Assembly: GCF_013466785.1 (NCBI RefSeq)
Contig: NZ_CP059163.1
Coordinates: 1,054,001 to 1,118,000, forward strand
Reading direction: 5' to 3'
Length of the DNA stretch: 64,000 bases
Source: Nocardioides marinisabuli
GTDB taxonomy: Bacteria > Actinomycetota > Actinomycetes > Propionibacteriales > Nocardioidaceae
Numbering within the stretch: position 1 is the stretch's first letter; every line of letters begins with the position of its first letter. The position numbers were made by a program, and so were the translations under genes. The notes below the pieces were generated by a model, which was given only the letters and a program-made list of their open reading frames with translations, was not told where the DNA came from and did not search any database. Positions 45,655-53,903 of the stretch are shown here, in pieces.

Positions 45655-46395
45655 CTACTTCTTCTGGCGGCGCGAGCCGCCGTGCCAGTCCTCCTGGACG
45701 CCGGCCTCGTCCTCGTCGACGCCGAGGGCGCGCAGCTGGGGCAGCTCGCGCAGGCTGCGCTTGAGCTCGGCGAAGCCGGGGAAGGTGGCCAGCCCGACCA
45801 CGTGGTCCCACAGCGCACCCGCCTCCTCCTCGCCGGGCAGGCGGCTGATCACGGGACCGAAGAACGCGGCCCCCTCGGGCGGGGCGATGTGCAGGATGGG
45901 GGTGCCGACGTCCTTGCCGGTCAGCGCGAGCGCCTCGTCGGTCTCGGCCTGCAGCTGCGCGTCGTACGACTCGTCGTCGAAGGCCGTGGCGAGCTCGGCC
46001 GGCAGCCCGGCCTCTTCGAGGGCGGCGTGCAGCAGCTCCTGGGCCCGCTCGCCGTCGGGCATCCCGCCGCTGGAGGTCGCGGGGTCGACGTCGAAGATCC
46101 GCGAGGTGATCGCGGGGTAGAGCCGCGCCACCGCGTCGGGGCCGTGCTCGTCGCGCGCCCGCGCGCAGACCCGCAGCAGGCGCAGCCCCGAGGTGTGGCC
46201 GGCCTCGTACTCCGCGGGGAAGTGGGAGTCGTAGTCGATGTGGGAGTTCAGCAGGCGCAGCGAGATGAAGCGCCACTCCACCTCGTGCTCGCGCTGCTCG
46301 GCGACCATCCGGACCCACTTGCTGGTCATCCAGGCGAAGGGGCACACGGGGTCGAACCAGAACCGGACGTGCGGCTGCGCCGCGGTGTCAGTCAT
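45655..46395 (-). CDS. DsbA-family protein, mycothiol-dependent nitroreductase Rv2466c-like
   Basis: A 246-residue thioredoxin-fold protein with a helical insert, resembling M. tuberculosis Rv2466c. The N-terminal VRFWFDPVCPFAWMTSKWV corresponds to the CPWC active site but reads CPFA, so the second cysteine is Ala. The cis-Pro region is DVGTPILHIAPPEGAAFFGPV. There is no signal peptide, so it is cytoplasmic. The single-cysteine site suggests a monothiol (mycothiol-mixed disulfide) mechanism or a binding role. Word array C lies upstream of its start. Confidence 0.82.
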   Translation of the reverse strand: MTDTAAQPHVRFWFDPVCPFAWMTSKWVRMVAEQREHEVEWRFISLRLLNSHIDYDSHFPAEYEAGHTSGLRLLRVCARARDEHGPDAVARLYPAITSRIFDVDPATSSGGMPDGERAQELLHAALEEAGLPAELATAFDDESYDAQLQAETDEALALTGKDVGTPILHIAPPEGAAFFGPVISRLPGEEEAGALWDHVVGLATFPGFAELKRSLRELPQLRALGVDEDEAGVQEDWHGGSRRQKK

Positions 46396-46444
46396 GCCTC
46401 CACCCTGCCAGCACCCCGGTCGGCCCCACCACCACCTGTCCAGG

Positions 46445-46554
46445 GGCGGCTGCATGAGTCCCCGGTCAGCCGGTGACTCCTGCACTTGGTGGGTGTTGCA
46501 ACACCTGACAAGTGCAGGAGTACCCGGTCAGCCGGGGACTCATGCAGGGCCGCC
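46445..46554. repeat. Inverted word array C
   Basis: Arms 46445-46488 and 46509-46554 are inverted copies of a word containing TGCATGAGTCCCCGG and GACTCCTGCACTTG. A perfect inner palindrome GGTGTTGCAACACC lies at 46492-46505. It lies between two same-strand genes (the proC stop and the DsbA-like start), so it is not only a convergent terminator. Confidence 0.75.
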
Positions 46555-46563
46555 AGCAGCCGG

Positions 46564-47370
46564 TCAGCTGCCCTGGGCCAGGGCGCGGGAGCGGTCGCGG
46601 GCGGCCTCCATGGCGGCCAGGAACGCGGCGCGGACCCGGTGCACCTCGAGCTCGCGCAGGGCCGAGGCGGTGGTGCCGCCCGGGGAGGTGACCTGCTCGC
46701 GCAGCACCGTGGGGTGGGTGCCGGTCTCCTGCAGCATCCGGCCGCTGCCCACGAGGGTCTGGATGACCAGGTCGGTGGCGGTGCTGCGGGGCAGCCCGAG
46801 GTGGACGCCGGCCTCGATCATCGACTCCACGACGAAGAAGATGTACGCCGGCCCGGAGCCGCTGATCGCCGTGACGGCGTCCTGCTGGCGCTCGGGGATG
46901 CGCAGCACCTTGCCGACCGACGACATCAGGGTCTCGACCTCGGCGAGGTCGGCCTCGGTGCAGTGCGAGCCCGGCGAGATCGCGGTCATCCCCTCGTCGA
47001 CGAGCGCGGGGGTGTTGGGCATCACCCGCACCACCGCGACGCCCTCGGGGACCCGCGCCTCGATGAAGGCGGTGGTGATGCCGGCGGCGAGGCTGACGAC
47101 CAGGACGCCGGGCCGCAGCACCGGGGCGATCTCGTCGAGGAGGTCGCCCATGTCCTGCGGCTTGACGACCAGTGCCACGGTGTCGGCCTTCTCGGCGGCG
47201 CTGCGGTTGTCGAGCACGGCGACGCCGTAGCGCTCCTCGAGCTCGTGGGCGCGCTCGGCGCGCTTCTCGCCGACCATCAGCCGGTCGACGCGGCGCCCCG
47301 CCCGCACCAGGCCCGAGAGCAGGGCCTCACCCATCACGCCGGCACCGATGATCGCGGTCTGAGAGGTCAT
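46564..47370 (-). CDS. proC: Pyrroline-5-carboxylate reductase
   Basis: The NADPH-dependent last enzyme of proline synthesis, 268 residues. The Rossmann loop is AIIGAGVMGEALLSGLVRAG, with VALVVKPQDM and VVRVMPNTPALVDEGMTA. The C-terminal signature is AISGSGPAYIFFVVESMIEAGV followed by VTSPGGTTASAL. The second ATG (47370) is chosen because GGGAGG is nine bases before it. A proline dehydrogenase gene follows upstream in the same direction. Corresponds to Rv0500 in the mycobacterial gene order. Confidence 0.95.
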   Translation of the reverse strand: MTSQTAIIGAGVMGEALLSGLVRAGRRVDRLMVGEKRAERAHELEERYGVAVLDNRSAAEKADTVALVVKPQDMGDLLDEIAPVLRPGVLVVSLAAGITTAFIEARVPEGVAVVRVMPNTPALVDEGMTAISPGSHCTEADLAEVETLMSSVGKVLRIPERQQDAVTAISGSGPAYIFFVVESMIEAGVHLGLPRSTATDLVIQTLVGSGRMLQETGTHPTVLREQVTSPGGTTASALRELEVHRVRAAFLAAMEAARDRSRALAQGS

Positions 47371-47413
47371 GGCGCCCATCCTCCCAGCCCGCGGCCCACG
47401 GCGCGGGGAGGAG

Positions 47414-48364
47414 TCACTTCTTGGAGACCAGCGACCGCGCGAAGAAGGCCAGGTTCTGCGGGCGCTCGGCCAGGCGGCGCATCAGGTAGCCGTACCACTC
47501 CTGGCCGTAGGGCACGTAGACCCGTACCGTCTCGCCGCTGGCCGCGAGCCGGCGCTGCTCGTCGGGCCGCACGCCGTAGAGCATCTGGAACTCGTAGCTG
47601 CCCTGGGGCCGCGCGGAGCGGCCGGCCAGCGAGGTCGCGATCTCGACGAGGCGCGGGTCGTGGGTGGCGACCATGGGGTAGCCCTGGCCCTCCATCAGCA
47701 CCTTCAGGCAGCGCACGTACGAGCGGTCGACCTCGAGCGGGTCCTGGTAGGCCACCGACTCCGGCTCGGCGTAGGCGCCCTTGCACAGCCGCACCCGCGA
47801 GCCCTCGTAGGCCAGCTGGCGGCAGTCGTCCTCGGTGCGGTGCAGGTAGGACTGCAGCACCGCGCCGGTCTCGGGGAAGTCCTTGCGCAGCTCGCGCAGG
47901 ATCGCCAGCGTCGAGTCGGTGGTGGTGTGGTCCTCCATGTCGAGGGTGACCGTGGTGCCGGCGTTGCGCGCGGCGCGGCAGATGGTCCGCGCGTTCTCCA
48001 GCGCCACGCGGTGCCCGCCCTCGGGCGCGACGTCGGCGGGGAGGAACTGGCCGATCGCGCTGAGCTTGAGCGAGACCTCGCTGCCGCCGGCCAGGCCCTC
48101 GGAGCCCAGCGCGCCGAGCACGTCGAGGTACGCCGCCACCGTGGCGTCGGCCTGCGCGCGGTCCTCGGTGTCCTCGCCGAGGAAGTCGAGGGTCGAGGCC
48201 AGCCCGTCGGCGGCGAGCTCGCCGGCGGCGCGCACCGCGTCGGCGGTGGCCTCCCCCGGCACGTAGCCGCGGACGATGCCGGCCGAGACCGGCAGGGTGC
48301 TGACGAGGTTCTTGACCTGCTGGCTGCGGGCGAGCAGGAGCAGCGGCTGCCGGAGAAGGGCCAT
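47414..48364 (-). CDS. Proline dehydrogenase
   Basis: A monofunctional FAD-dependent PRODH with a TIM-barrel fold, 316 residues. It oxidises proline to pyrroline-5-carboxylate and passes electrons to the quinone pool. Motifs: VSLKLSAIGQ, TLDMEDHTTTDSTL, GAVLQSYLHRTEDDC, RVRLCKGAYAEPESVAYQD, VATHDPRLVEIA, YEFQMLYGVRP and YVPYGQEWYGYLMRRLAERP. No P5C dehydrogenase gene is adjacent. TAGCCT lies seven bases before the ATG. It precedes proC on the same strand by 43 bases, an anabolic and catabolic pair. Confidence 0.93.
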   Translation of the reverse strand: MALLRQPLLLLARSQQVKNLVSTLPVSAGIVRGYVPGEATADAVRAAGELAADGLASTLDFLGEDTEDRAQADATVAAYLDVLGALGSEGLAGGSEVSLKLSAIGQFLPADVAPEGGHRVALENARTICRAARNAGTTVTLDMEDHTTTDSTLAILRELRKDFPETGAVLQSYLHRTEDDCRQLAYEGSRVRLCKGAYAEPESVAYQDPLEVDRSYVRCLKVLMEGQGYPMVATHDPRLVEIATSLAGRSARPQGSYEFQMLYGVRPDEQRRLAASGETVRVYVPYGQEWYGYLMRRLAERPQNLAFFARSLVSKK

Positions 48365-48371
48365 GGGCAGC

Positions 48372-48377
48372 AGGCTA
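48372..48377 (-). promoter_or_regulatory. Leaderless-type -10 box of the proline dehydrogenase gene
   Basis: TAGCCT (reverse strand), seven bases before the ATG at 48364. Confidence 0.5.
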
Positions 48378-48399
48378 CGTCGGCGCCCCAGCCACCGCC

Positions 48400-49137
48400 T
48401 CAGGCGGTACGACGCCGCAGCGTCGCCGCCCCGAGCAGCACGGCCGCCACGGCGAACCCGGCGACCACCGCCAGGTCGCGCCACGCCGCGCCGGTGCCGC
48501 TCGAGGTCGACAGGGTGCTCATCGCGTCCACGGCGTAGGACAGCGGCAGCACGTCGGAGACGGTCGCGAGCACCGGCGGCAGCGCGTCGCGGGGCACGAA
48601 GAGCCCGCAGAGGAGCAGCTGGGGGATCACCACGGCCGGCATGAACTGCACGGCCTGGAACTCGCTGCGGGCGAAGGCGCTGACGAACAACCCGAGCGAG
48701 GTGCCGAGCAGGGCGTCGACGACCGCGACGAGCACCAGCATCCACACCGGGCCGGCGACCTCCAGGCCGAGCGGGCCGGCGCTGACCAGCACCGTGACCA
48801 GCGACTGCACCACCGCGACCAGCCCGAAGGCCAGGGCGTAGCCGCCGAGCAGGTCGAGGCGGGCGGTGGGCGCCACCATCAGCCGCTCCAGGGTGCCGCC
48901 GGCGCGCTCGCGCAGCGTGGTGACGCTGGTGACCAGGAACATCACGGTGAAGGGGAAGATCGCCAGCAGCGCCGGCCCGACGCGGTCGAAGACCTCGGGA
49001 TCGACGTCGGAGAACATCCACCACAGCAGCACCACGAGCAGGGTCGGCAGCAGGAGCAGCATCGCCATCATGCGGTGGTCGCGGCGCAGCTGGGTCAGCA
49101 CCCGGGCCGCGACCGCGACCGTGACGCGCGCCCTCAC
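48400..49137 (-). CDS. ABC transporter permease (ABC-2 type)
   Basis: A 245-residue membrane protein with six helices of the ABC-2 exporter family (drug/lipid exporters like DrrB). The conserved patch LRERAGGTLERLMVAPTARLDLLGG is the usual ABC-2 cytoplasmic loop. The GTG overlaps the ATPase stop (GTGA). The substrate is unknown. Confidence 0.88.
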   Translation of the reverse strand: MRARVTVAVAARVLTQLRRDHRMMAMLLLLPTLLVVLLWWMFSDVDPEVFDRVGPALLAIFPFTVMFLVTSVTTLRERAGGTLERLMVAPTARLDLLGGYALAFGLVAVVQSLVTVLVSAGPLGLEVAGPVWMLVLVAVVDALLGTSLGLFVSAFARSEFQAVQFMPAVVIPQLLLCGLFVPRDALPPVLATVSDVLPLSYAVDAMSTLSTSSGTGAAWRDLAVVAGFAVAAVLLGAATLRRRTA

Positions 49138-49868
49138 CGCCCCTCCTCCACCAGCGCCAGGAAGGCGTCCTCGACGGTGCCGGCCCCGGTGCGCTCGCGC
49201 AGGCCCGCCGGGGTGTCCTCGGCGAGCAGGCGCCCCTCGCGCACCAGCAGCAGCCGGTCGCAGCGCTCGGCCTCGTCCATCACGTGGCTCGAGACGAGCA
49301 CCGCCGCGCCCGCCGCCGCCAGCTCGTGGAAGCGGCCCCACAGCCGGGCCCGCAGCACCGGGTCCAGGCCCACCGTCGGCTCGTCGAGCACCAGCAGCCC
49401 GGGGCTGCCCAGCAGCGCCACCGCCAGCCCGACCCGGCCCCGCTGCCCGCCGCTGAGCCGTCCGACCACCGCGTCGCGCTGCTCGGCCAGGTCGACGACC
49501 TCGAGCACCCGCTCGACCTCGGTGCCGCCGACGCCCAGCACCCGGGCGAAGAAGCCGAGGTTCTCGGCGACGCTGAGGTCGTCGTAGACCCCCGCCGACT
49601 GGGTGGCGTAGCCGACGCGGCCGCGCACCGCCGGGCTCCCGGCCGGGTGGCCGAGCACCGTGACGGTGCCGGCGCTGACGAGCTGGCTGCCGACCAGGGC
49701 GCGCATCAGCGTCGACTTCCCGCTGCCCGAGGGGCCCAGGAGGCCGGTAACCCCGTGGCCCACCCGCAGGTCGAGGCCCTGCAGCACCGCGCGCCCACCT
49801 CGTCGTACGACGAGGCCGGCGACCTCCGCGACCGGCGGCTCAGAGGGCAGGGACCGCGAAGTGCTCAC
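49134..49868 (-). CDS. ABC transporter ATP-binding protein
   Basis: A 244-residue nucleotide-binding protein. Walker A is LLGPSGSGKSTLMRAL, the signature is RLSGGQRGRVGLAVALL, and Walker B is LLVLDEPTVGLDP with the H-loop in VSSHVMDEAERC. It works with the permease encoded next. The GTG start lies 29 bases inside the end of the sugar isomerase gene; no shorter start preserves the first beta strand, so I accept the overlap. Confidence 0.9.
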   Translation of the reverse strand: MSTSRSLPSEPPVAEVAGLVVRRGGRAVLQGLDLRVGHGVTGLLGPSGSGKSTLMRALVGSQLVSAGTVTVLGHPAGSPAVRGRVGYATQSAGVYDDLSVAENLGFFARVLGVGGTEVERVLEVVDLAEQRDAVVGRLSGGQRGRVGLAVALLGSPGLLVLDEPTVGLDPVLRARLWGRFHELAAAGAAVLVSSHVMDEAERCDRLLLVREGRLLAEDTPAGLRERTGAGTVEDAFLALVEEGR

Positions 49869-50652
49869 GGGCGAACTCCAGGGACTCGCGCAGGTCGGCC
49901 TCGCGCTCCTCGCGGGTGTCGCAGCGGCGGGTGTTGATCTCGAGCACGATGTCGCCGTCGAAGCCGTTGCCGGCGAGGTGGCGCAGGAAGCCCGCGGCGT
50001 CCATGCCGCCGCGGCCGGGCACCAGGTGCTCGTCCTTGGGCGAGCCGGTGCCGTCGGTGAGGTGCACGTGGCGCAGCCGGTCGCCGAGCCGCCGGGCCAT
50101 CTCGACCGGGTCGTCCTCGGCGATCGCGGCGTGCGAGAGGTCGATGGTGGTGGAGGCGTAGGTCTCGGCGGAGGGGTCCCAGCCCGGCAGGTACATCTCC
50201 ATGCCGGCGCCGGCGCGCGAGGTCACCTGGGCCCGCCAGGGGTACATGTTCTCGACCGCGAACGCCAGCCCCGTCGACTCCTCCAGGGCGGCGATGCCGT
50301 CGACGAAGCCGCGGGCGTACTCCTTCTGCCAGCGGAACGGCGGGTGCACCACGACGGTGCGCGCCCCCACGGCGTGCGCCATCTCGGCGGAGCGCTCGAG
50401 CTTGCCCCAGGGCTCGGTGCCCCACACCCGCTGGGTGAAGAGCAGGCACGGGGCGTGCACCGCGCAGACCGGCATCTCGTGGTGCTCGGAGAGCTGCCGG
50501 ACCGCCGCGGTCTGCTGGCTCAACGCGTCGATGCCGACCATCACCTCGACGGCGTCGTAGCCCAGCTGGGCGGCGTAGGCGAAGCCGTGGGCGGTCGACT
50601 CGGGGTAGACCGAGGAGGTGGACAGGCCGATGCGGGTGCGGGCGCTGCTCAC
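49840..50652 (-). CDS. Sugar phosphate isomerase/epimerase family protein
   Basis: A TIM-barrel (AP-endonuclease-2 fold) protein of 270 residues beginning with [13 protein letters not shown]. Likely metal ligands are in [39 protein letters not shown] and [11 protein letters not shown]. The substrate is unknown. The same gene follows ppx in M. tuberculosis (Rv0496, Rv0498). The GTG start comes three bases after the ppx stop. Confidence 0.88.
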   Translation of the reverse strand: MSSARTRIGLSTSSVYPESTAHGFAYAAQLGYDAVEVMVGIDALSQQTAAVRQLSEHHEMPVCAVHAPCLLFTQRVWGTEPWGKLERSAEMAHAVGARTVVVHPPFRWQKEYARGFVDGIAALEESTGLAFAVENMYPWRAQVTSRAGAGMEMYLPGWDPSAETYASTTIDLSHAAIAEDDPVEMARRLGDRLRHVHLTDGTGSPKDEHLVPGRGGMDAAGFLRHLAGNGFDGDIVLEINTRRCDTREEREADLRESLEFAREHFAVPAL

Positions 50653-50655
50653 GGC

Positions 50656-51602
50656 TCAGCCCAGGACGCTGAGCTGGTCGAGCCGCTCGAGGATGACGCC
50701 CTCACGCAGCGCCCACGGGCAGATCTCGAGCTCGTCGAGGTCGAAGATGTCCATGCAGGCCTCGGCCACCAGCGCGCCGGGCACCACCTGGTGGGCGCGG
50801 CTGGCCGACACGCCCGGCAGCGAGGCCAGCTCGTCGTGGTCCATCGCGACCAGCTTGGGGATCCACTCCGCGAGCGCCTCGAGCGGCAGCGCGCGCGGCA
50901 CCAGCGGCCCCTCGGAGGAGGAGGCGGCCCCGCAGATGCGGGCCAGGGACCGGAAGGTCTTGGAGGTGGCGGCGGCCGTGTCGGGCGAGCCGGCCCGCAG
51001 CAGGTGGCCCGCGTCGCGGGCGATCTCGGCGCGGATGCGGCGGCGCAGCTCGCGGATCGCCTCCTCGTCGGGCGCCCCGTCCCCGAAGTGGGCCCGGGCA
51101 GGCGCGCCGCGCCCAGCGGCAGCGACCAGGCCACGTCGGGCGCCTCGTCGGGCCCGCCGGCGATCTCGAGGGAGCCGCCGCCGATGTCGAAGACGGCCAG
51201 CCGGCCTGCCGACCAGCCGAACCAGCGGCGTACGGCCAGGAAGGTCAGGCGCGCCTCGTCCTCGCCCGAGAGCACCGCGATCCGCACCCCGGTGCTCGCG
51301 TGGACGTGGTCGAGCACCTCGTCGGCGTTGGCCGAGTCGCGCACCGCGGAGGTCGCGAAGGCCAGCATGTCCTCGCAGCCCTTGTCCTCGGCCACGGCGA
51401 GGGCCTGGGCGGTGAAGGCCGTCAGCGCCTCGACACCCGCCTCGGAGACCGCGCCCTCGTCGGGCCCCTCGACCACGAGGTGCTCGGCCAGGCGCAGCGG
51501 CTCCTTGTAGGAGTACGCCGGCAGCGGCGCCGCGCCACCGTGGGCGTCGACCACCAGCAGGTGCCCGGTGTTCGAGCCGATGTCGAGGACGCCCAGCCGC
51601 AT
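50656..51602 (-). CDS. Exopolyphosphatase / guanosine pentaphosphate phosphatase Ppx/GppA (frameshifted as sequenced)
   Basis: An ASKHA-fold phosphatase acting on polyphosphate or pppGpp. The N-terminus [20 protein letters not shown] is phosphate loop 1, and [14 protein letters not shown] is loop 2. After [10 protein letters not shown] the frame is lost. One added base near 51091-51100 restores a continuous chain reading [20 protein letters not shown] and ending LDQLSVLG, 315 residues in all. All family motifs are intact, so a sequencing error is likelier than decay. TACGTT lies six bases before the ATG. It may be Ppx1-like by its position (Rv0496). Confidence 0.82.
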
Positions 51603-51608
51603 GGGACC

Positions 51609-51614
51609 AACGTA
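51609..51614 (-). promoter_or_regulatory. Leaderless-type -10 box of ppx
   Basis: TACGTT (reverse strand), six bases before the ATG at 51602. Confidence 0.45.
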
Positions 51615-51637
51615 CTCCCCCGGCCCGCCCGGGAACG

Positions 51638-51643
51638 TAGGGT
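51638..51643 (+). promoter_or_regulatory. Leaderless-type -10 box of the Cys-rich protein gene
   Basis: TAGGGT, six bases before the GTG at 51650. It is divergent from ppx. Confidence 0.5.
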
Positions 51644-51649
51644 GTGCCG

Positions 51650-52435
51650 GTGCCCGAAGTGGACCTCGTCTTCCCCCGCGCCTGGGTCGAGTTCGTCAAC
51701 CCCGACGACCACGACGAGGTGCTGCGCTGCGACCTCACCTGGCTGACGTCCTCCTACACCTGCATCTTCGGCCAGGGCTGCCCCGGCATCTTCGCCGACG
51801 CCCCCGACGTGGGGTGCTGCACGCTCGGCGCCCACTTCGCCGACGACGCCGACGAGGAGCGGGTGGCCGGCTTCGTCGAGCAGCTCTCCCCGCACCAGTG
51901 GCAGCAGCACCCCGGACGCGCGGTGGGCCGCGACGACTGGGTCGAGCTCGACGACGAGGGCGCCCGCAAGACCCGGGTCACCGAGGTCGACGGCCAGCAG
52001 GCCTGCATCTTCCAGAACCGTCCCGGCTTCGCGCCCGAGGACCCCGAGGCCGGCCCCGGCGGCGCCGGGTGCGCGCTGCACGGCCTGGCCCTCGACCTCG
52101 ACCTGCACCCGCTCGAGACCAAGCCCGACGTGTGCTGGCAGCTGCCGATCCGCCGCACCTTCCGCGAGGTCGAGCGCACCGACGGCACCGAGTACACCGA
52201 GGTCAGCATCGGCGAGTACGACCGCCGCGGCTGGGGCCCCGGCGGCCACGACCTCGACTGGTACTGCTCGGGCAACACCGAGGCCCACGTGTCCATCGAG
52301 CCGGTCTACGTCACCAACGAGGCCGAGCTGCGCGAGCTGATGGGCGCGGCGGCGTACGACGAGCTGGTGCGCCACTGCGAGGCCCACCTGCGCTCCCGCT
52401 CGGCGCTGGCGCTGCACCCCGCCGACCCGCGCTGA
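51650..52435 (+). CDS. Cysteine-rich protein of unknown function
   Basis: A 261-residue soluble protein without signal or membrane segment. It has cysteine groups that look like metal ligands: [14 protein letters not shown] (about residue 40), [10 protein letters not shown] (about 60), ACIFQNRPG (about 119), GCALHGLAL (about 140), VCWQLPIRR (about 160) and a late DWYCSG. The pattern recalls YkgJ/DUF3109-type Cys-cluster proteins, which may bind Zn or Fe-S, but I cannot name a family with certainty. It stands alone between ppx and a VOC protein. Confidence 0.75.
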   Translation: MPEVDLVFPRAWVEFVNPDDHDEVLRCDLTWLTSSYTCIFGQGCPGIFADAPDVGCCTLGAHFADDADEERVAGFVEQLSPHQWQQHPGRAVGRDDWVELDDEGARKTRVTEVDGQQACIFQNRPGFAPEDPEAGPGGAGCALHGLALDLDLHPLETKPDVCWQLPIRRTFREVERTDGTEYTEVSIGEYDRRGWGPGGHDLDWYCSGNTEAHVSIEPVYVTNEAELRELMGAAAYDELVRHCEAHLRSRSALALHPADPR

Positions 52436-52518
52436 CCCCGGGCGGCACCGGACTCTCGACGTCGAGAGAACCGACCCCGCCGTCGAGGCACGTCTTTGCG
52501 GAGTTCACAATCGTGGGT

Positions 52519-53157
52519 ATGCGCCTGGACCACCTCTCCTACGCCGCCGGACCCGACGGACTCGCCAGCACCGCGCAGCGCATCGGCGGGCTGCTGGGCC
52601 GCGACTTCACCGACGGCGGCATCCACCCCCGCTTCGGCACCCGCAACATGGTGCTGCCGCTCGCGGGCGACACCTACCTCGAGATCGTCGAGGTCCTCGA
52701 CCACCCCGCCTCCGACAAGGCCCCCTTCGGCCAGGCCGTGCGCGCCCGCTCGGCGCTCGGCGGCGGCTGGCTGGGCTGGGCCGTCGCGGTCGACGACATC
52801 TCGGTCGCCGAGCAGCGCCTGGGCCGCGAGGCCGCGCAGGGCAGCCGGCACCGCCCCGACGGCACCGAGCTGCGCTGGAAGCAGATCGGCATCAACGGGC
52901 TGATGGCCGACCCGCAGCTGCCGTTCTTCCTGCAGTGGGAGGTGCCCGCCGAGCTGCACCCCAGCCACGGCGCCGACGACTCCTACGCGCTGGCCTGCCT
53001 CGAGATCGCCGGTGACCCGCTGCGGGTCAGCGAGTGGCTCGGCGAGCCGGTCGAGGCACCCCTCGAGGACGTCAAGGTCGAGTGGGTCGCCCCGCACGGC
53101 ACCCCCGGCGTGATCGCCGTGCAGATCCAGACCCCCGGCGGCCTGGTCCGGCTCTGA
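52519..53157 (+). CDS. VOC family protein (glyoxalase-like)
   Basis: A 212-residue protein with the vicinal-oxygen-chelate fold, beginning MRLDHLSYAAGPDGLASTAQ and containing GGIHPRFGTRNMVLPLAGDTYLE, typical of the glyoxalase_3/lactoylglutathione-lyase-like group. The function is unknown. CACAAT lies seven bases before the ATG. The stop is shared with the next gene as CTGA. Confidence 0.82.
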   Translation: MRLDHLSYAAGPDGLASTAQRIGGLLGRDFTDGGIHPRFGTRNMVLPLAGDTYLEIVEVLDHPASDKAPFGQAVRARSALGGGWLGWAVAVDDISVAEQRLGREAAQGSRHRPDGTELRWKQIGINGLMADPQLPFFLQWEVPAELHPSHGADDSYALACLEIAGDPLRVSEWLGEPVEAPLEDVKVEWVAPHGTPGVIAVQIQTPGGLVRL

Positions 53158-53894
53158 GCACGACCCCTGGGCCCCCGGCGACACCCGGGCTGCCCGAGGG
53201 CACCCGCCCGAGCCCCAACATCTGGCACCACACCGACACCTACGAGGTCGAGAACCACGCCTTCGACCCCGACGGGCTGGTCGAGGCCGCCATCGAGCGG
53301 CTCGGCGGCTGGGCCGGGCGCGACGTGCTCGACCTCGGCTGCGGCACCGGCTTCCACCTGGGTCGCCTCGCCCGCACCGCCGCGTCGGTGACCGGGGTCG
53401 AGCCGCACCCCGACCTGCGCGCCATCGCCACGCGGCGCACCCGCCGGACAGCGGGGGTCACGGTGCTCGGCGGCACCGCGCAGGCCCTGCCGCTGCCCGA
53501 CGCGAGCATCGACGTGGTGCACGCGCGCTGGGCCTACTTCTTCGGCCCCGGCTGCGAGCCCGGTCTGGCCGAGCTCGCCCGGGTCGCCCGCCCCGGGGCG
53601 GCGGCGTACGTGATCGACAACGACGCGAGCCGCTCGACCTTCGGGGCGTGGTTCGCCCGCGGCTTCCCCGAGCACCCCGCGCCCGAGGTGAAGCGGGAGT
53701 TCTGGGCCGCGCACGGCTGGCGGCGCGAGCCGGTGCTGACCCGCTGGTCCTTCGACTCCCCCGCCGACCTCGAGGCGGTGGTGCGCATCGAGCTGCCCGG
53801 CCCCGCGGCCGAGCAGGCGCTCGCCGAGCACCGGGCCGCCGGCGGCGGCACCGAGGTGGAGTACGCCGTCGACGTGTGGTGGCGCCGCTTCTGA
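53154..53894 (+). CDS. Class I SAM-dependent methyltransferase (probable CTG start)
   Basis: A 246-residue Rossmann-fold methyltransferase. The SAM loop is VLDLGCGTGFHLGRLA (about residue 60), with VTGVEPHPDLRAIA and LPLPDASIDVVHARWA. The substrate is unknown. No in-frame ATG, GTG or TTG exists between the upstream gene's coding region and the conserved domain. The best start is CTG at 53154, overlapping the VOC stop as CTGA. Starting inside the VOC gene (53034) would give an Arg-rich extension and is unlikely. Confidence 0.78.
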   Translation: MSTTPGPPATPGLPEGTRPSPNIWHHTDTYEVENHAFDPDGLVEAAIERLGGWAGRDVLDLGCGTGFHLGRLARTAASVTGVEPHPDLRAIATRRTRRTAGVTVLGGTAQALPLPDASIDVVHARWAYFFGPGCEPGLAELARVARPGAAAYVIDNDASRSTFGAWFARGFPEHPAPEVKREFWAAHGWRREPVLTRWSFDSPADLEAVVRIELPGPAAEQALAEHRAAGGGTEVEYAVDVWWRRF

Positions 53895-53903
53895 GCCGGA
53901 CGC

